Source of the DNA: Congeria kusceri
Taxonomy: Eukaryota > Mollusca > Bivalvia > Myida > Dreissenidae
NCBI GenBank assembly: GCA_027627225.1
Contig: JAPFQT010000079.1
Coordinates: 124,001 to 188,000 of the forward strand
Length of the DNA stretch: 64,000 bases
Direction: 5' to 3'
Below the pieces are notes generated by a model. That model made no database searches. It was not told where the DNA came from and worked only from the letters and a program-made list of their open reading frames with translations. Numbering within the stretch: the first letter of the stretch is position 1; the number at the start of each line of letters is the position of its first letter. Positions 9,001-19,551 of the stretch are shown here, one piece after another. The position numbers and the translations under genes were made by a program.

Positions 9001-9542
9001 ATGGATGAGAAAGCAGATTTTTGGTCATTTCTGAGCAAAAGAGTAGAAAATAAGTGCATTAAATGCATCAATTCAGATTGTTTGATCTGGAATGGTTGTA
9101 TTTCAAATAGTTCCTTACCCTATTATGGCCGAATGAGGGCTAAATTGCCCTCGGACATAAAATCAGAGACATACTTGGTTCTCCGTGTAGCGTTAATGTG
9201 CTACATGAAGTCAGAATTGAACGCCAGGGACTCTGTGAGCCACTTATGCAACAATAGCTTGTGTGTTAAGCCTGAACATTTAAACATAGAGCCCCATTCC
9301 ACCAACATGGAACGGCGGACATGTTTACAGTTCGGACAGTGCAGCGGGCATGGAACTGAGCCAGCCTGCATATTTGGTAAAAACATGAATACAACAAGCT
9401 TTATCACTTCCTTTTATTCATAGAAATACACTTAAAATACATAAATGCATGTTTTTTTTCATTTTATATCTATTGCTATTGGGTATTTTTGCCTTTTTCA
9501 GGTAGAGGAACGCCTGATGCTGACGCGAGGGCCACTTGTTAG
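9001..9542 (+). CDS. His-Cys box (I-PpoI-like) nuclease, unit 1; exons 9001-9376 and 9502-9542
   Basis: Predicted metal-dependent DNA endonuclease of the His-Me finger superfamily. The ATG at 9001 has A at -3 and G at +4; an upstream in-frame GTG is not a likely eukaryotic start. The core runs from H81 (expected general base) through C83, C88, H93, N102 (expected Mg2+ ligand), C108, C114, H117 and C123. The spacings H-x-C-x4-C-x4-H-x8-N-x5-C equal those I know for I-PpoI, and C27 or C33 could complete the first zinc site. A 125-nt intron is proposed: donor G|GTAAAAAC, acceptor TTTTTCAG; splicing adds a 13-residue tail ending in Cys and gives 138 aa. Read through unspliced it would stop at 9423 (140 aa). 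I-PpoI-type enzymes are homing endonucleases; the target here is unknown. AATAAA at 9594-9599 is a poly(A) signal unique to this copy. Confidence 0.85.
9377..9501 (+). other. Proposed 125-nt spliceosomal intron of the nuclease gene
   Basis: It begins GTAAAAACATG, is AT-rich, and ends in the pyrimidine-rich TTGCCTTTTTCAG. Splicing joins TTT-G to GT-AGA in frame and replaces the unspliced tail. The same intron is present in every unit (one base longer in unit 11; acceptor altered in unit 5). Confidence 0.55.
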
Positions 9543-9576
9543 AGGTCTCTTATGCCAAAACAGGTAATAATAACAA

Positions 9577-9582
9577 TTTATT
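9577..9582 (-). terminator. Poly(A) signal AATAAA of the transposase gene
   Basis: TTTATT on the plus strand reads AATAAA on the minus strand, 17 bases beyond the transposase stop codon. It is conserved in all units at the matching position, so the transposase transcript probably ends in the short gap between the two convergent genes. Confidence 0.5.
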
Positions 9583-9599
9583 ATCAGGTACACAATAAA

Positions 9600-11556
9600 C
9601 TAAGCATATTTATGATGCTTAAGGTGTGGAAGACTGTCATAATCAGGTTTGGGGTCACTCATGCCCTTGCCGTAGTGTAATTCCTCATGCAGTTTGTATC
9701 GATAATTCCGCGTCCTGGCACGTAAAGCTCGTGCTTTGTTGGTAGCGGATGTTTGCTTTCGGTTAAGGTCGTTGCGGTCCTCATATGCTATCTGCTTAAT
9801 AATCTTTGACCCCTGGGTAAGGTTAGCATTTAGTTCAGTGGTTTTTGCAATTACAGAGTCAGCATAGCCATTGTTTAATTTGTGAACCTGCCCGTGAATT
9901 CGACCTACACAGTTGCGTGAGAAAGTCACAGTTTTAGGATTGACAGCTTGGTACGACCTGTTTACTGCTTCACTTTTTTGGGTTGTGGTTAAAAGTTTGG
10001 TAGCGTCAAGAGCAGCTGGACCTAAAACCATTTCAATGCATTTTTTAAGGACTTGTTGGTCACTGTCAACCATTTTAACCTTGACATTGTCTGGCATGAA
10101 ATTCTTAGCTTGCCTATTTGTACCAGCACAGACATAACTGTACTTTGCACAATGAGTACCGCAGTAACCACTGAAGCATAGAACAATGGTTGCGATTACA
10201 TCAACCATGACCTTCTTTAGAACCTTGATGTCACCCTGGTGTTTATTGTGGGCAGCTTTAAGCTCAGCCATACACCTAACTTTGACCGAGAGAGCGAACC
10301 GACTCCTGATATTAGACTTGGAATGACCCTTGAGCATGCCCTTTGAGAAAGGCGCTTTGTTGAGCTTGCGCTTCAGCGAGTTGCCTAGGTGCCTCAGATC
10401 CATAAGATGACCCACATTGTGACGTGAGAGTTACGAACACCTTGGAATGCCCTACTGTCCCCATCACAAGTGAAATTTGCTATTTTGATGTCCTTAGAGA
10501 TCTGGTCACCTAACAACCTATTCCATTTGCCTTCATCACCTATTGGTTCCCTCTCTGAAACATTTGCAGAACAATGCCCCTATGATTGGGGCACTGAACA
10601 GGTTTACCCTTATTCCTAAGCATTGATGCAGTCCTGCATAGTTTATTTGCTACTTGTACCCCTACAATTTGCTTGTTTCTGGTATTGTTTTCACACATAG
10701 TGCTTATGGCAATAGTTCCGGCTTGAAAGGGTGTCGCGTCAGAGTTAATAATTGGATTGTTGTAGCAAGTGTCCCCTTCAACATTTACCTTAGAGGGATC
10801 TTTTTGACCAATTTTGGCATTTTCAGCAACTAAGTTTTCTCTAATCTGGTACATGCTTCTCTCATTTAGGGATTTAAGGGCAGTATTGACCTTATTTGCT
10901 TGTTTTTGCATAGCAAGTGGAGAGGGAGCAATGATATTGGTTGTGTTGAGAATTCTGCGGGAACCTGTGTTCCCAATAGAAGTACTTGCAACACCTATTT
11001 GGAAGCCTACATTGATCTGAGCTGCCTTTCTGCCCCTGGTACTTGATGGAACCTCATTGTAAAGCTTATAATGCTTGCCTACATATCTGCATCTTGTACA
11101 TTTTAACCTTTCCTCCCAGCCTAAGCCCCACTTTATGGAAGCACTGCCGTCAATTACCAAGTCGCCCCTACATTTATCACTTCTTAACCTATGCTTTCTG
11201 TTTTCAGAGGACATCATAGACTGGAGTAGGGCGGGGACATAGACCTTGTTCGTAAGTAAGTCGGGATGGACTTTTGATGGAGCAGGAACCCGTAACAGGT
11301 CTACATAGCGAATCTTGTTCGCTCTCGGACGCAAGGGCTTAGCTGGGGTTTGAGAGCCGTCTACATCCCGAAAAGTAAGAACCTTGTCATTGTAAGCTAC
11401 CCGTGCTTCAAAGGATGACCTTTCTAACCTTACATAGGTTGTGTTGGAATTTGACCTTCTTTCATAATTATGTTTTTTCCCCTTCACCGGACTAGTCCCA
11501 CCTCGTTTAATACCAACATTGAGCAACTTTTTCTTTTGCTTGGTTATGAACCCCAT
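9600..11556 (-). pseudogene. Mutator-like transposase, unit 1 (extra frameshift)
   Basis: Besides the frame change common to all units (hairpin at 10572-10596), a base is missing near 10423 in GACGTGAG, where others read GACCGTGAG. This separates the DGDS motif from the downstream part. The remaining downstream frame (9600-10415) has private changes such as E-to-K and A-to-V. The first frame (10540-11556) has I16 and I270 in place of the usual F. This edge copy is probably inactive. Confidence 0.75.
10572..10596 (-). promoter_or_regulatory. Hairpin at the conserved frame change (unit 1 example)
   Basis: On the transposase strand CAGTGCCCC and GGGGCATTG form a 9-bp stem (one G-U pair) around a 7-base AATCATA loop. 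The required -1 shift falls on the GGGG run in the 3' arm, where codons CAT-AGG-GGC become AGG-GGG-CAT. The hairpin is identical in all 17 units, for example 13890-13914 in unit 2. It could promote ribosomal slippage, or mark where a base was lost by replication slippage. Confidence 0.5.
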
Positions 11557-12317
11557 TTTGACCAGATTGCCACCTTAAAAAAAGTCAAAGTACTTATTTT
11601 GTGCCCAAAATATGCAATTTTGTATTCCCTTAAACCTCTAAATGTGAGCAGGCAATGCAAATTGACCACCTGCTGCAGTTTAAAGGCACTCATGACATTA
11701 TATACTAGAATATATAATTGGTGGCCTGTAATTCAAGAGGCTGCGACAAACAAGGTGCTTTAAAGATTTTACACTTTATTGGTTTGAAACAAGCAATTAC
11801 TGGAAGCTGATTGATTTCTACACTTCAAAGTATCTTTGATCTCCCATTTTGACTAATTTTTTAATTGTCTTGGATGAAATTGGATTTTTTTTTCTATTAA
11901 ATTTACATTTTTGGGGTGATTTTTTTAAAAAAATACACAAGAAATACATTATCAAAATGGCTTAGAGTAAAAATATCTAACAAAGTCATTCTCTCCTCAC
12001 CCCACATAAGCCCCCCATACATGTTTGTTTGGTTTGTTTGGGTATTTTGTCACAAATATTGCAAATATCAGCTTTAATTGTTAGAGGGACATTTAAGCTT
12101 CAAGACGCTTGAAATCACCGGCTTCCGACCAAAATCACCTGTGTTTGAAAATATGAAATAAAATGGCCAAATGGACAGATATACAAGCCAAACTTAATAT
12201 ATTGGTGCAATATGCATGGGAAGATAATTATATGCAAGAAAAACTAATTTTAATGAGAACAAATTTCTCTTATACTGACTTTGGGTTAAAATAAAATATC
12301 GTCTGCAAGTGCAAAAT
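11557..12317. promoter_or_regulatory. 761-bp spacer, probable two-way promoter region
   Basis: This spacer lies between the divergent starts of the transposase and of the next unit's nuclease, so promoters for both should be here. TATATA at 11711-11716, read on the minus strand, lies about 155 bp before the transposase ATG. No clear plus-strand TATA box was found. The middle carries poly-T/poly-A tracts and CCCC-rich patches. No gene is recognised, and all 16 complete spacers have exactly this length. Confidence 0.4.
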
Positions 12318-12859
12318 ATGGATGAGAAAGCAGATTTTTGGTCATTTCTGAGCAAAAGAGTAGAAAATAAGTGCATTAAATGCATCAATTCAGATTGTTT
12401 GATCTGGAATGGTTGTATTTCAAATAGTTCCTTACCCTATTATGGCCGAATGAGGGCTAAATTGCCATCGGACATAAAATCAGAGACATACTTGGTTCTC
12501 CGTGTAGCGTTAATGTGCTACATGAAGTCAGAATTGAACGCCAGGGACTCTGTGAGCCACTTATGCAACAATAGCTTGTGTGTTAAGCCTGAACATTTAA
12601 ACATAGAGCCCCATTCCACCAACATGGAACGGCGGACATGTTTACAGTTCGGACAGTGCAGCGGGCATGGAACTGAGCCAGCCTGCATATTTGGTAAAAA
12701 CATGAATACAACAAGCTTTATCACTTCCTTTTATTCATAGAAATACACTTAAAATACATAAATGCATGTTTTTTTTCATTTTATATCTATTTCTATTGGG
12801 TATTTTTGCCTTTTTCAGGTAGAGGAACGCCTGATGCTGACGCGAGGGCCACTTGTTAG
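12318..12859 (+). CDS. His-Cys box nuclease, unit 2
   Basis: Exons 12318-12693 and 12819-12859. The protein equals that of unit 1; a CCA in place of CCC at P50 is silent. All zinc and active-site residues are kept. Confidence 0.85.
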
Positions 12860-12916
12860 AGGTCTCTTATGCCAAAACAGGTAATAATAACAATTTATTA
12901 TCAGGTACACAATCAA

Positions 12917-14874
12917 CTAAGCATATTTATGATGCTTAAGGTGTGGAAGACTGTCATAATCAGGTTTGGGGTCACTCATGCCCTTGCCGTAGTGTAATTC
13001 CTCATGCAGTTTGTATCGATAATTCCGCGTCCTGGCACGTAAAGCTCGTGCTTTGTTGGTAGCGGATGTTTGCTTTCGGTTAAGGTCGTTGCGGTCCTCA
13101 TATGCTATCTGCTTAATAATCTTTGACCCCTGGGTAAGGTTAGCATTTAGTTCAGTGGTTTTTGCAATTACAGAGTCAGCATAGCCATTGTTTAATTTGT
13201 GAACCTGCCCGTGAATTCGACCTACACAGTTGCGTGAGAAAGTCACAGTTTTTGGATTGACAGCTTGGTACGACCTGTTTACTGCTTCACTTTTTTGGGT
13301 TGTGGTTAAAAGTTTGGTAGCGTCAAGAGCAGCTGGACCTAAAACCATTTCAATGCATTTTTTAAGGACTTGTTGGTCACTGTCAACCATTTTAACCTTG
13401 ACATTGTCTGGCATGAAATTCTTAGCTTGCCTATTTGTACCAGCACAGACATAACTGTACTTTGCACAATGAGTACCGCAGTAACCACTGAAGCATAGAA
13501 CAATGGTTGCGATTACATCAACCATGACCTTCTTTAGAACCTTGATGTCACCCTGGTGTTTATTGTGGGCAGCTTTAAGCTCAGCCATACACCTAGCTTT
13601 GACCGAGAGAGCGAACCGACTCCTGATATTAGACTTGGAATGACCCTTGAGCATGCCCTTTGAGAAAGGCGCTTTGTTGAGCTCGCGCTTCAGCGCGTTG
13701 CCTAGGTGCCTCAGATCCTTAAGATGACCCACATTGTGACCGTGAGAGTTACGAACACCTTGGAATGCCCTACTGTCCCCATCACAAGTGAAATTTGCTA
13801 TTTTGATGTCCTTAGAGATCTGGTCACCTAACAACCTATTCCATTTGCCTTCATCACCTATTGGTTCCCTCTCTGAAACATTTGCAGAACAATGCCCCTA
13901 TGATTGGGGCACTGAACAGGTTTACCCTTATTCCTAAGCATTGATGCAGTCCTGCATAGTTTATTTGCTACTTGTACCCCTACAATTTGCTTGTTTCTGG
14001 TATTGTTTTCACACATAGTGCTTATGGCAATAGTTCCGGCTTGAAAGGGTGTCGCGTCAGAGTTAAAAATTGGATTGTTGTAGCAAGTGTCCCCTTCAAC
14101 ATTTACCTTAGAGGGATCTTTTTGACCAATTTTGGCATTTTCAGCAACTAAGTTTTCTCTAATCTGGTACATGCTTCTCTCATTTAGGGATTTAAGGGCA
14201 GTATTGACCTTATTTGCTTGTTTTTGCATAGCAAGTGGAGAGGGAGCAATGATATTGGTTGTGTTGAGAATTCTGCGGGAACCTGTGTTCCCAATAGAAG
14301 TACTTGCAACACCTATTTGGAAGCCTACATTGATCTGAGCTGCCTTTCTGCCCCTGGTACTTGATGGAACCTCATTGTAAAGCTTATAATGCTTGCCTAC
14401 ATATCTGCATCTTGTACATTTTAACCTTTCCTCCCAGCCTAAGCCCCACTTTATGGAAGCACTGCCGTCAATTACCAAGTCGCCCCTACATTTATCACTT
14501 CTTAACCTATGCTTTCTATTTTCAGAGGACATCATAGACTGGAGTAGGGCGGGGACATAGACCTTGTTCGTAAGTAAGTCGGGATGGACTTTTGATGGAG
14601 CAGGAACCCGTAACAGGTCTACATAGCGAATCTTGTTCGCTCTCGGACGCAAGGGCTTAGCTGGGGTTTGAGAGCCGTCTACATCCCGAAAAGTAAGAAC
14701 CTTGTCATTGTAAGCTACCCGTGCTTCAAAGGATGACCTTTCTAACCTTACATAGGTTGTGTTGGAATTTGACCTTCTTTCATAATTATGTTTTTTCCCC
14801 TTCACCGGACTAGTCCCACCTCGTTTAAAACCAACATTGAGCAACTTTTTCTTTTGCTTGGTTATGAACCCCAT
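12917..14874 (-). CDS. Mutator-like DDE transposase, unit 2 (652 aa across one -1 frame change)
   Basis: Likely cut-and-paste DNA transposase acting in the nucleus; reference copy for the array. Frame 1 (14874 down to 13858) starts at an ATG with good context and is basic at its N terminus. It has a C153-x2-C156 motif, a GRKAAQINVGFQIG block and an EGD motif (D262, candidate first catalytic Asp), and reaches CPNHRG at residue 327. Frame 2 continues with HCSANVSEREPIGDEG, DGDS (365-368, candidate second Asp), DLRH (387-390), a Cys cluster C461, C466, C470, C477, and QKSEAVNRSY with candidate catalytic E530. It ends in a basic tail. This motif order matches animal Mutator-like transposases I know as single proteins. 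The 305-codon frame opens with TTG, so it is not a separate gene. Unit-specific: A47 in GNALK. A -1 shift at the GGGG run joins the frames. Confidence 0.8.
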
Positions 14875-15635
14875 TTTGACCAGATTGCCACCTTAAAAAA
14901 AGTCAAAGTACTTATTTTGTGCCCAAAATATGCAATTTTGTATTCCCTTAAACCTCTAAATGTGAGCAGGCAATGCAAATTGACCACCTGCTGCAGTTTA
15001 AAGGCACTCATGACATTATATACTAGAATATATAATTGGTGGCCTGTAATTCAAGAGGCTGCGACAAACAAGGTGCTTTAAAGATTTTACACTTTATTGG
15101 TTTGAAACAAGCAATTACTGGAAGCTGATTGATTTCTACACTTCAAAGTATCTTTGATCTCCCATTTTGACTAATTTGTTAATTGTCTTGGATGAAATTG
15201 GAATTTTTTTTCTATTAAATTTACATTTTTGGGGTGATTTTTAAAAAAAAATACACAAAAGATACATTATCAAAATGGCTTAGAGTAAAAATATCTAACA
15301 AAGTCATTCTCTCCTCACCCCACATAAGCCCCCCATACATGTTTGTTTGGTTTGTTTGGGTATTTTGTCACAAATATTGCAAATATCAGCTTTAATTGTT
15401 AGAGGGACATTTAAGCTTCAAGACGCTTGAAATCACCGGCTTCCGACCAAAATCACCTGTGTTTGAAAATATGAAATAAAATGGCCAAATGGACAGATAT
15501 ACAAGCCAAACTTAATATATTGGTGCAATATGCATGGGAAGATAATTATATGCAAGAAAAACTAATTTTAATGAGAACAAATTTCTCTTATACTGACTTT
15601 GGGTTAAAATAAAATATCGTCTGCAAGTGCAAAAT

Positions 15636-16177
15636 ATGGATGAGAAAGCAGATTTTTGGTCATTTCTGAGCAAAAGAGTAGAAAATAAGTGCATTAAATG
15701 CATCAATTCAGATTGTTTGATCTGGAATGGTTGTATTTCAAATAGTTCCTTACCCTATTATGGCCGAATGAGGGCTAAATTGCCCTCGGACATAAAATCA
15801 GAGACATACTTGGTTCTCCGTGTAGCGTTAATGTGCTACATGAAGTCAGAATTGAACGCCAGGGACTCTGTGAGCCACTTTTGCAACAATAGCTTGTGTG
15901 TTAAGCCTGAACATTTAAACATAGAGCCCCATTCCACCAACATGGAACGGCGGACATGTTTACAGTTCGGACAGTGCAGCGGGCATGGAACTGAGCCAGC
16001 CTGCATATTTGGTAAAAACATGAATACAACAAGCTTTATCACTTCCTTTTATTCATAGAAATACACTTAAAATACATAAATGCATGTTTTTTTTCATTTT
16101 ATATCTATTTCTATTGGGTATTTTTGCCTTTTTCAGGTAGAGGAACGCCTGATGCTGACGCGAGGGCCACTTGTTAG
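15636..16177 (+). CDS. His-Cys box nuclease, unit 3 (L82F)
   Basis: Exons 15636-16011 and 16137-16177. L82, between the active-site H81 and zinc ligand C83, is F, a variant shared with units 6, 8 and 9. All metal ligands remain. Confidence 0.85.
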
Positions 16178-16234
16178 AGGTCTCTTATGCCAAAACAGGT
16201 AATAATAACAATTTATTATCAGGTACACAATCAA

Positions 16235-18191
16235 CTAAGCATATTTATGATGCTTAAGGTGTGGAAGACTGTCATAATCAGGTTTGGGGTCACTCATGCC
16301 CTTGCCGTAGTGTAATTCCTCATGCAGTTTGTATCGATAATTCCGCGTCCTGGCACGTAAAGCTCGTGCTTTGTTGGTAGCGGATGTTTGCTTTCGGTTA
16401 AGGTCGTTGCGGTCCTCATATGCTATCTGCTTAATAATCTTTGACCCCTGGGTAAGGTTAGCATTTAGTTCAGTGGTTTTTGCAATTACAGAGTCAGCAT
16501 AGCCATTGTTTAATTTGTGAACCTGCCCGTGAATTCGACCTACACAGTTGCGTGAGAAAGTCACAGTTTTAGGATTGACAGCTTGGTACGACCTGTTTAC
16601 TGCTTCACTTTTTTGGGTTGTGGTTAAAAGTTTGGTAGCGTCAAGAGCAGCTGGACCTAAAACCATTTCAATGCATTTTTTAAGGACTTGTTGGTCACTG
16701 TCAACCATTTTAACCTTGACATTGTCTGGCATGAAATTCTTAGCTTGCCTATTTGTACCAGCACAGACATAACTGTACTTTGCACAATGAGTACCGCAGT
16801 AACCACTGAAGCATAGAACAATGGTTGCGATTACATCAACCATGACCTTCTTTAGAACCTTGATGTCACCCTGGTGTTTATTGTGGGCAGCTTTAAGCTC
16901 AGCCATACACCTAGCTTTGACCGAGAGAGCGAACCGACTCCTGATATTAGACTTGGAATGACCCTTGAGCATGCCCTTTGAGAAAGGCGCTTTGTTGAGC
17001 TCGCGCTTCAGCGAGTTGCCTACGTGCCTCAGATCCTTAAGATGACCCACATTGTGACCGTGAGAGTTACGAACACCTTGGAATGCCCTACTGTCCCCAT
17101 CACAAGTGAAATTTGCTATTTTGATGTCCTTAGAGATCTGGTCACCTAACAACCTATTCCATTTGCCTTCGTCACCTATTGGTTCCCTCTCTGAAACATT
17201 TGCAGAACAATGCCCCTATGATTGGGGCACTGAACAGGTTTACCCTTATTCCTAAGCATTGATGCAGTCCTGCATAGTTTATTTGCTACTTGTATCCCTA
17301 CAATTTGCTTGTTTCTGGTATTGTTTTCACACATAATGCTTATGGCAATAGTTCCGGCTTGAAAGGGTGTCGCGTCAGAGTTAAAAATTGGATTGTTGTA
17401 GCAAGTGTCCCCTTCAACATTTACCTTAGAGGATCTTTTTGACCAATTTTGGCATTTTCAGCAACTAAGTTTTCTCTAATCTGGTACATGCTTCTCTCAT
17501 TTAGGGATTTAAGGGCAGTATTGACCTTATTTGCTTGTTTTTGCATAGCAAGTGGAGAGGGAGCAATGATATTGGTTGTGTTGAGAATTCTGCGGGAACC
17601 TGTGTTCCCAATAGAAGTACTTGCAACACCTATTTGGAAGCCTACATTGATCTGAGCTGCCTTTCTGCCCCTGGTACTTGATGGAACCTCATTGTAAAGC
17701 TTATAATGCTTGCCTACATATCTGCATCTTGTACATTTTAACCTTTCCTCCCAGCCTAAGCCCCACTTTATGGAAGCACTGCCGTCAATTACCAAGTCGC
17801 CCCTACATTTATCACTTCTTAACCTATGCTTTCTATTTTCAGAGGACATCATAGACTGGAGTAGGGCGGGGACATAGACCTTGTTCGTAAGTAAGTCGGG
17901 ATGGACTTTTGATGGAGCAGGAACCCGTAACAGGTCTACATAGCGAATCTTGTTCGCTCTTGGACGCAAGGGCTTAGCTGGGGTTTGAGAGCCGTCTACA
18001 TCCCGAAAAGTAAGAACCTTGTCATTGTAAGCTACCCGTGCTTCAAAGGATGACCTTTCTAACCTTACATAGGTTGTGTTGGAATTTGACCTTCTTTCAT
18101 AATTATGTTTTTTCCCCTTCACCGGACTAGTCCCACCTCGTTTAAAACCAACATTGAGCAACTTTTTCTTTTGCTTGGTTATGAACCCCAT
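16235..18191 (-). pseudogene. Mutator-like transposase, unit 3 (extra frameshift)
   Basis: A G is missing near 17431 (AGAGGATC for AGAGGGATC), so frame 1 ends after 256 codons at KDPLR, just before the EGD motif. The rest, including the hairpin frame change near 17208-17232, is preserved. V44 in RHVGN. Likely inactive. Confidence 0.78.
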
Positions 18192-18952
18192 TTTGACCAG
18201 ATTGCCACCTTAAAAAAAGTCAAAGTACTTATTTTGTGCCCAAAATATGCAATTTTGTATTCCCTTAAACCTCTAAATGTGAGCAGGCAATGCAAATTGA
18301 CCACCTGCTGCAGTTTAAAGGCACTCATGACATTATATACTAGAATATATAATTGGTGGCCTGTAATTAAAGAGGCTGCGACAAACAAGGTGCTTTAAAG
18401 ATTTTACACTTTATTGGTTTGAAACAAGCAATTACTGGAAGCTGATTGATTTCTACACTTCAAAGTATCTTTGATCTCCCATTTTGACTAATTTGTTAAT
18501 TGTCTTGGATGAAATTGGAATTTTTTTTCTATTAAATTTACATTTTTGGGGTGATTTTTTTAAAAAAATACACAAAAAATACATTATCAAAATGGCTTAG
18601 AGTAAAAATATCTATCAAAGTCATTCTCTCCTCACCCCACATAAGCCCCCCATACATGTTTGTTTGGTTTGTTTGGGTATTTTGTCACAAATATTGCAAA
18701 TATCAGCTTTAATTGTTAGAGGGACATTTAAGCTTCAAGACGCTTGAAATCACCGGCTTCCGACCAAAATCACCTGTGTTTGAAAATATGAAATAAAATG
18801 GCCAAATGGACAGATATACAAGCCAAACTTAATATATTGGTGCAATATGCATGGGAAGATAATTATATGCAAGAAAAACTAATTTTAATGAGAACAAATT
18901 TCTCTTATACTGACTTTGGGTTAAAATAAAATATCGTCTGCAAGTGCAAAAT

Positions 18953-19494
18953 ATGGATGAGAAAGCAGATTTTTGGTCATTTCTGAGCAAAAGAGTAGAA
19001 AATAAGTGCATTAAATGCATCAATTCAGATTGTTTGATCTGGAATGGTTGTATTTCAAATAGTTCCTTACCCTATTATGGCCGAATGAGGGCTAAATTGC
19101 CCTCGGACATAAAATCAGAGACATACTTGGTTCTCCGTGTAGCGTTAATGTGCTACATGAAGTCAGAATTGAACGCCAGGGACTCTGTGAGCCACTTATG
19201 CAACAATAGCTTGTGTGTTAAGCCTGAACATTTAAACATAGAGCCCCATTCCACCAACATGGAACGGCGGACATGTTTACAGTTCGGACAGTGCAGCGGG
19301 CATGGAACTGAGCCAGCCTGCATATTTGGTAAAAACATGAATACAACAAGCTTTATCACTTCCTTTTATTCATAGAAATACACTTAAAATACATAAATGC
19401 ATGTTTTTTTTCATTTTATATCTATTTCTATTGGGTATTTTTGCCTTTTTCAGGTAGAGGAACGCCTGATGCTGACGCGAGGGCCACTTGTTAG
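18953..19494 (+). CDS. His-Cys box nuclease, unit 4
   Basis: Exons 18953-19328 and 19454-19494. The consensus protein. Confidence 0.85.
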
Positions 19495-19551
19495 AGGTCT
19501 CTTATGCCAAAACAGGTAATAATAACAATTTATTATCAGGTACACAATCAA

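Larger units (their letters stand above)
8957..12273. repeat. Array unit 1 (3,317 bp)
   Basis: The left junction lies only 44 bp before the nuclease ATG, so this copy has no array spacer upstream. It is the most distinctive unit, with several private changes plus a one-base deletion near 10423. Its spacer (11557-12317) carries T7A7 at the poly-T/poly-A junction and no gene. Confidence 0.95.
12274..15591. repeat. Array unit 2 (3,318 bp)
   Basis: The first unit of a three-unit block repeated as units 5-7. Spacer 14875-15635 carries T5A9 and no gene. Confidence 0.95.
15592..18908. repeat. Array unit 3 (3,317 bp)
   Basis: One base shorter through a deletion in the transposase gene that is shared with unit 6. 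Spacer 18192-18952 carries T7A7 and the ATCTATC variant. Confidence 0.95.

Noticed and set aside
9201..9407. Open frame antisense to the nuclease gene, repeated in every unit
   Set aside because: It is conserved only because the DNA is identical; it overlaps a clear His-Cys box gene and resembles no family.
11470..11763. 97-codon plus-strand frame across the transposase start and spacer (all units), with 74-, 68-, 69- and 64-codon companions
   Set aside because: Shadows of the transposase or nuclease, or chance frames in the spacer. Variants follow the transposase reading frame instead.
8957..12273. Terminal inverted repeats of a classical Mutator-type element
   Set aside because: I looked for the reverse complement of the array's left edge and for long inverted pairs in the unit and found none. 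The right edge is outside the window.
12917..13834. The 305-codon frame as a separate gene
   Set aside because: Its first codon is TTG, and coding-like sequence continues upstream in the same frame into the overlap with frame 1. Family motif order shows one protein.
13835..13914. An intron joining the two transposase frames
   Set aside because: A one-base shift already gives unbroken family motifs (CPNHRG then HCSAN). Any intron here would remove conserved residues, and no good donor/acceptor pair was seen.
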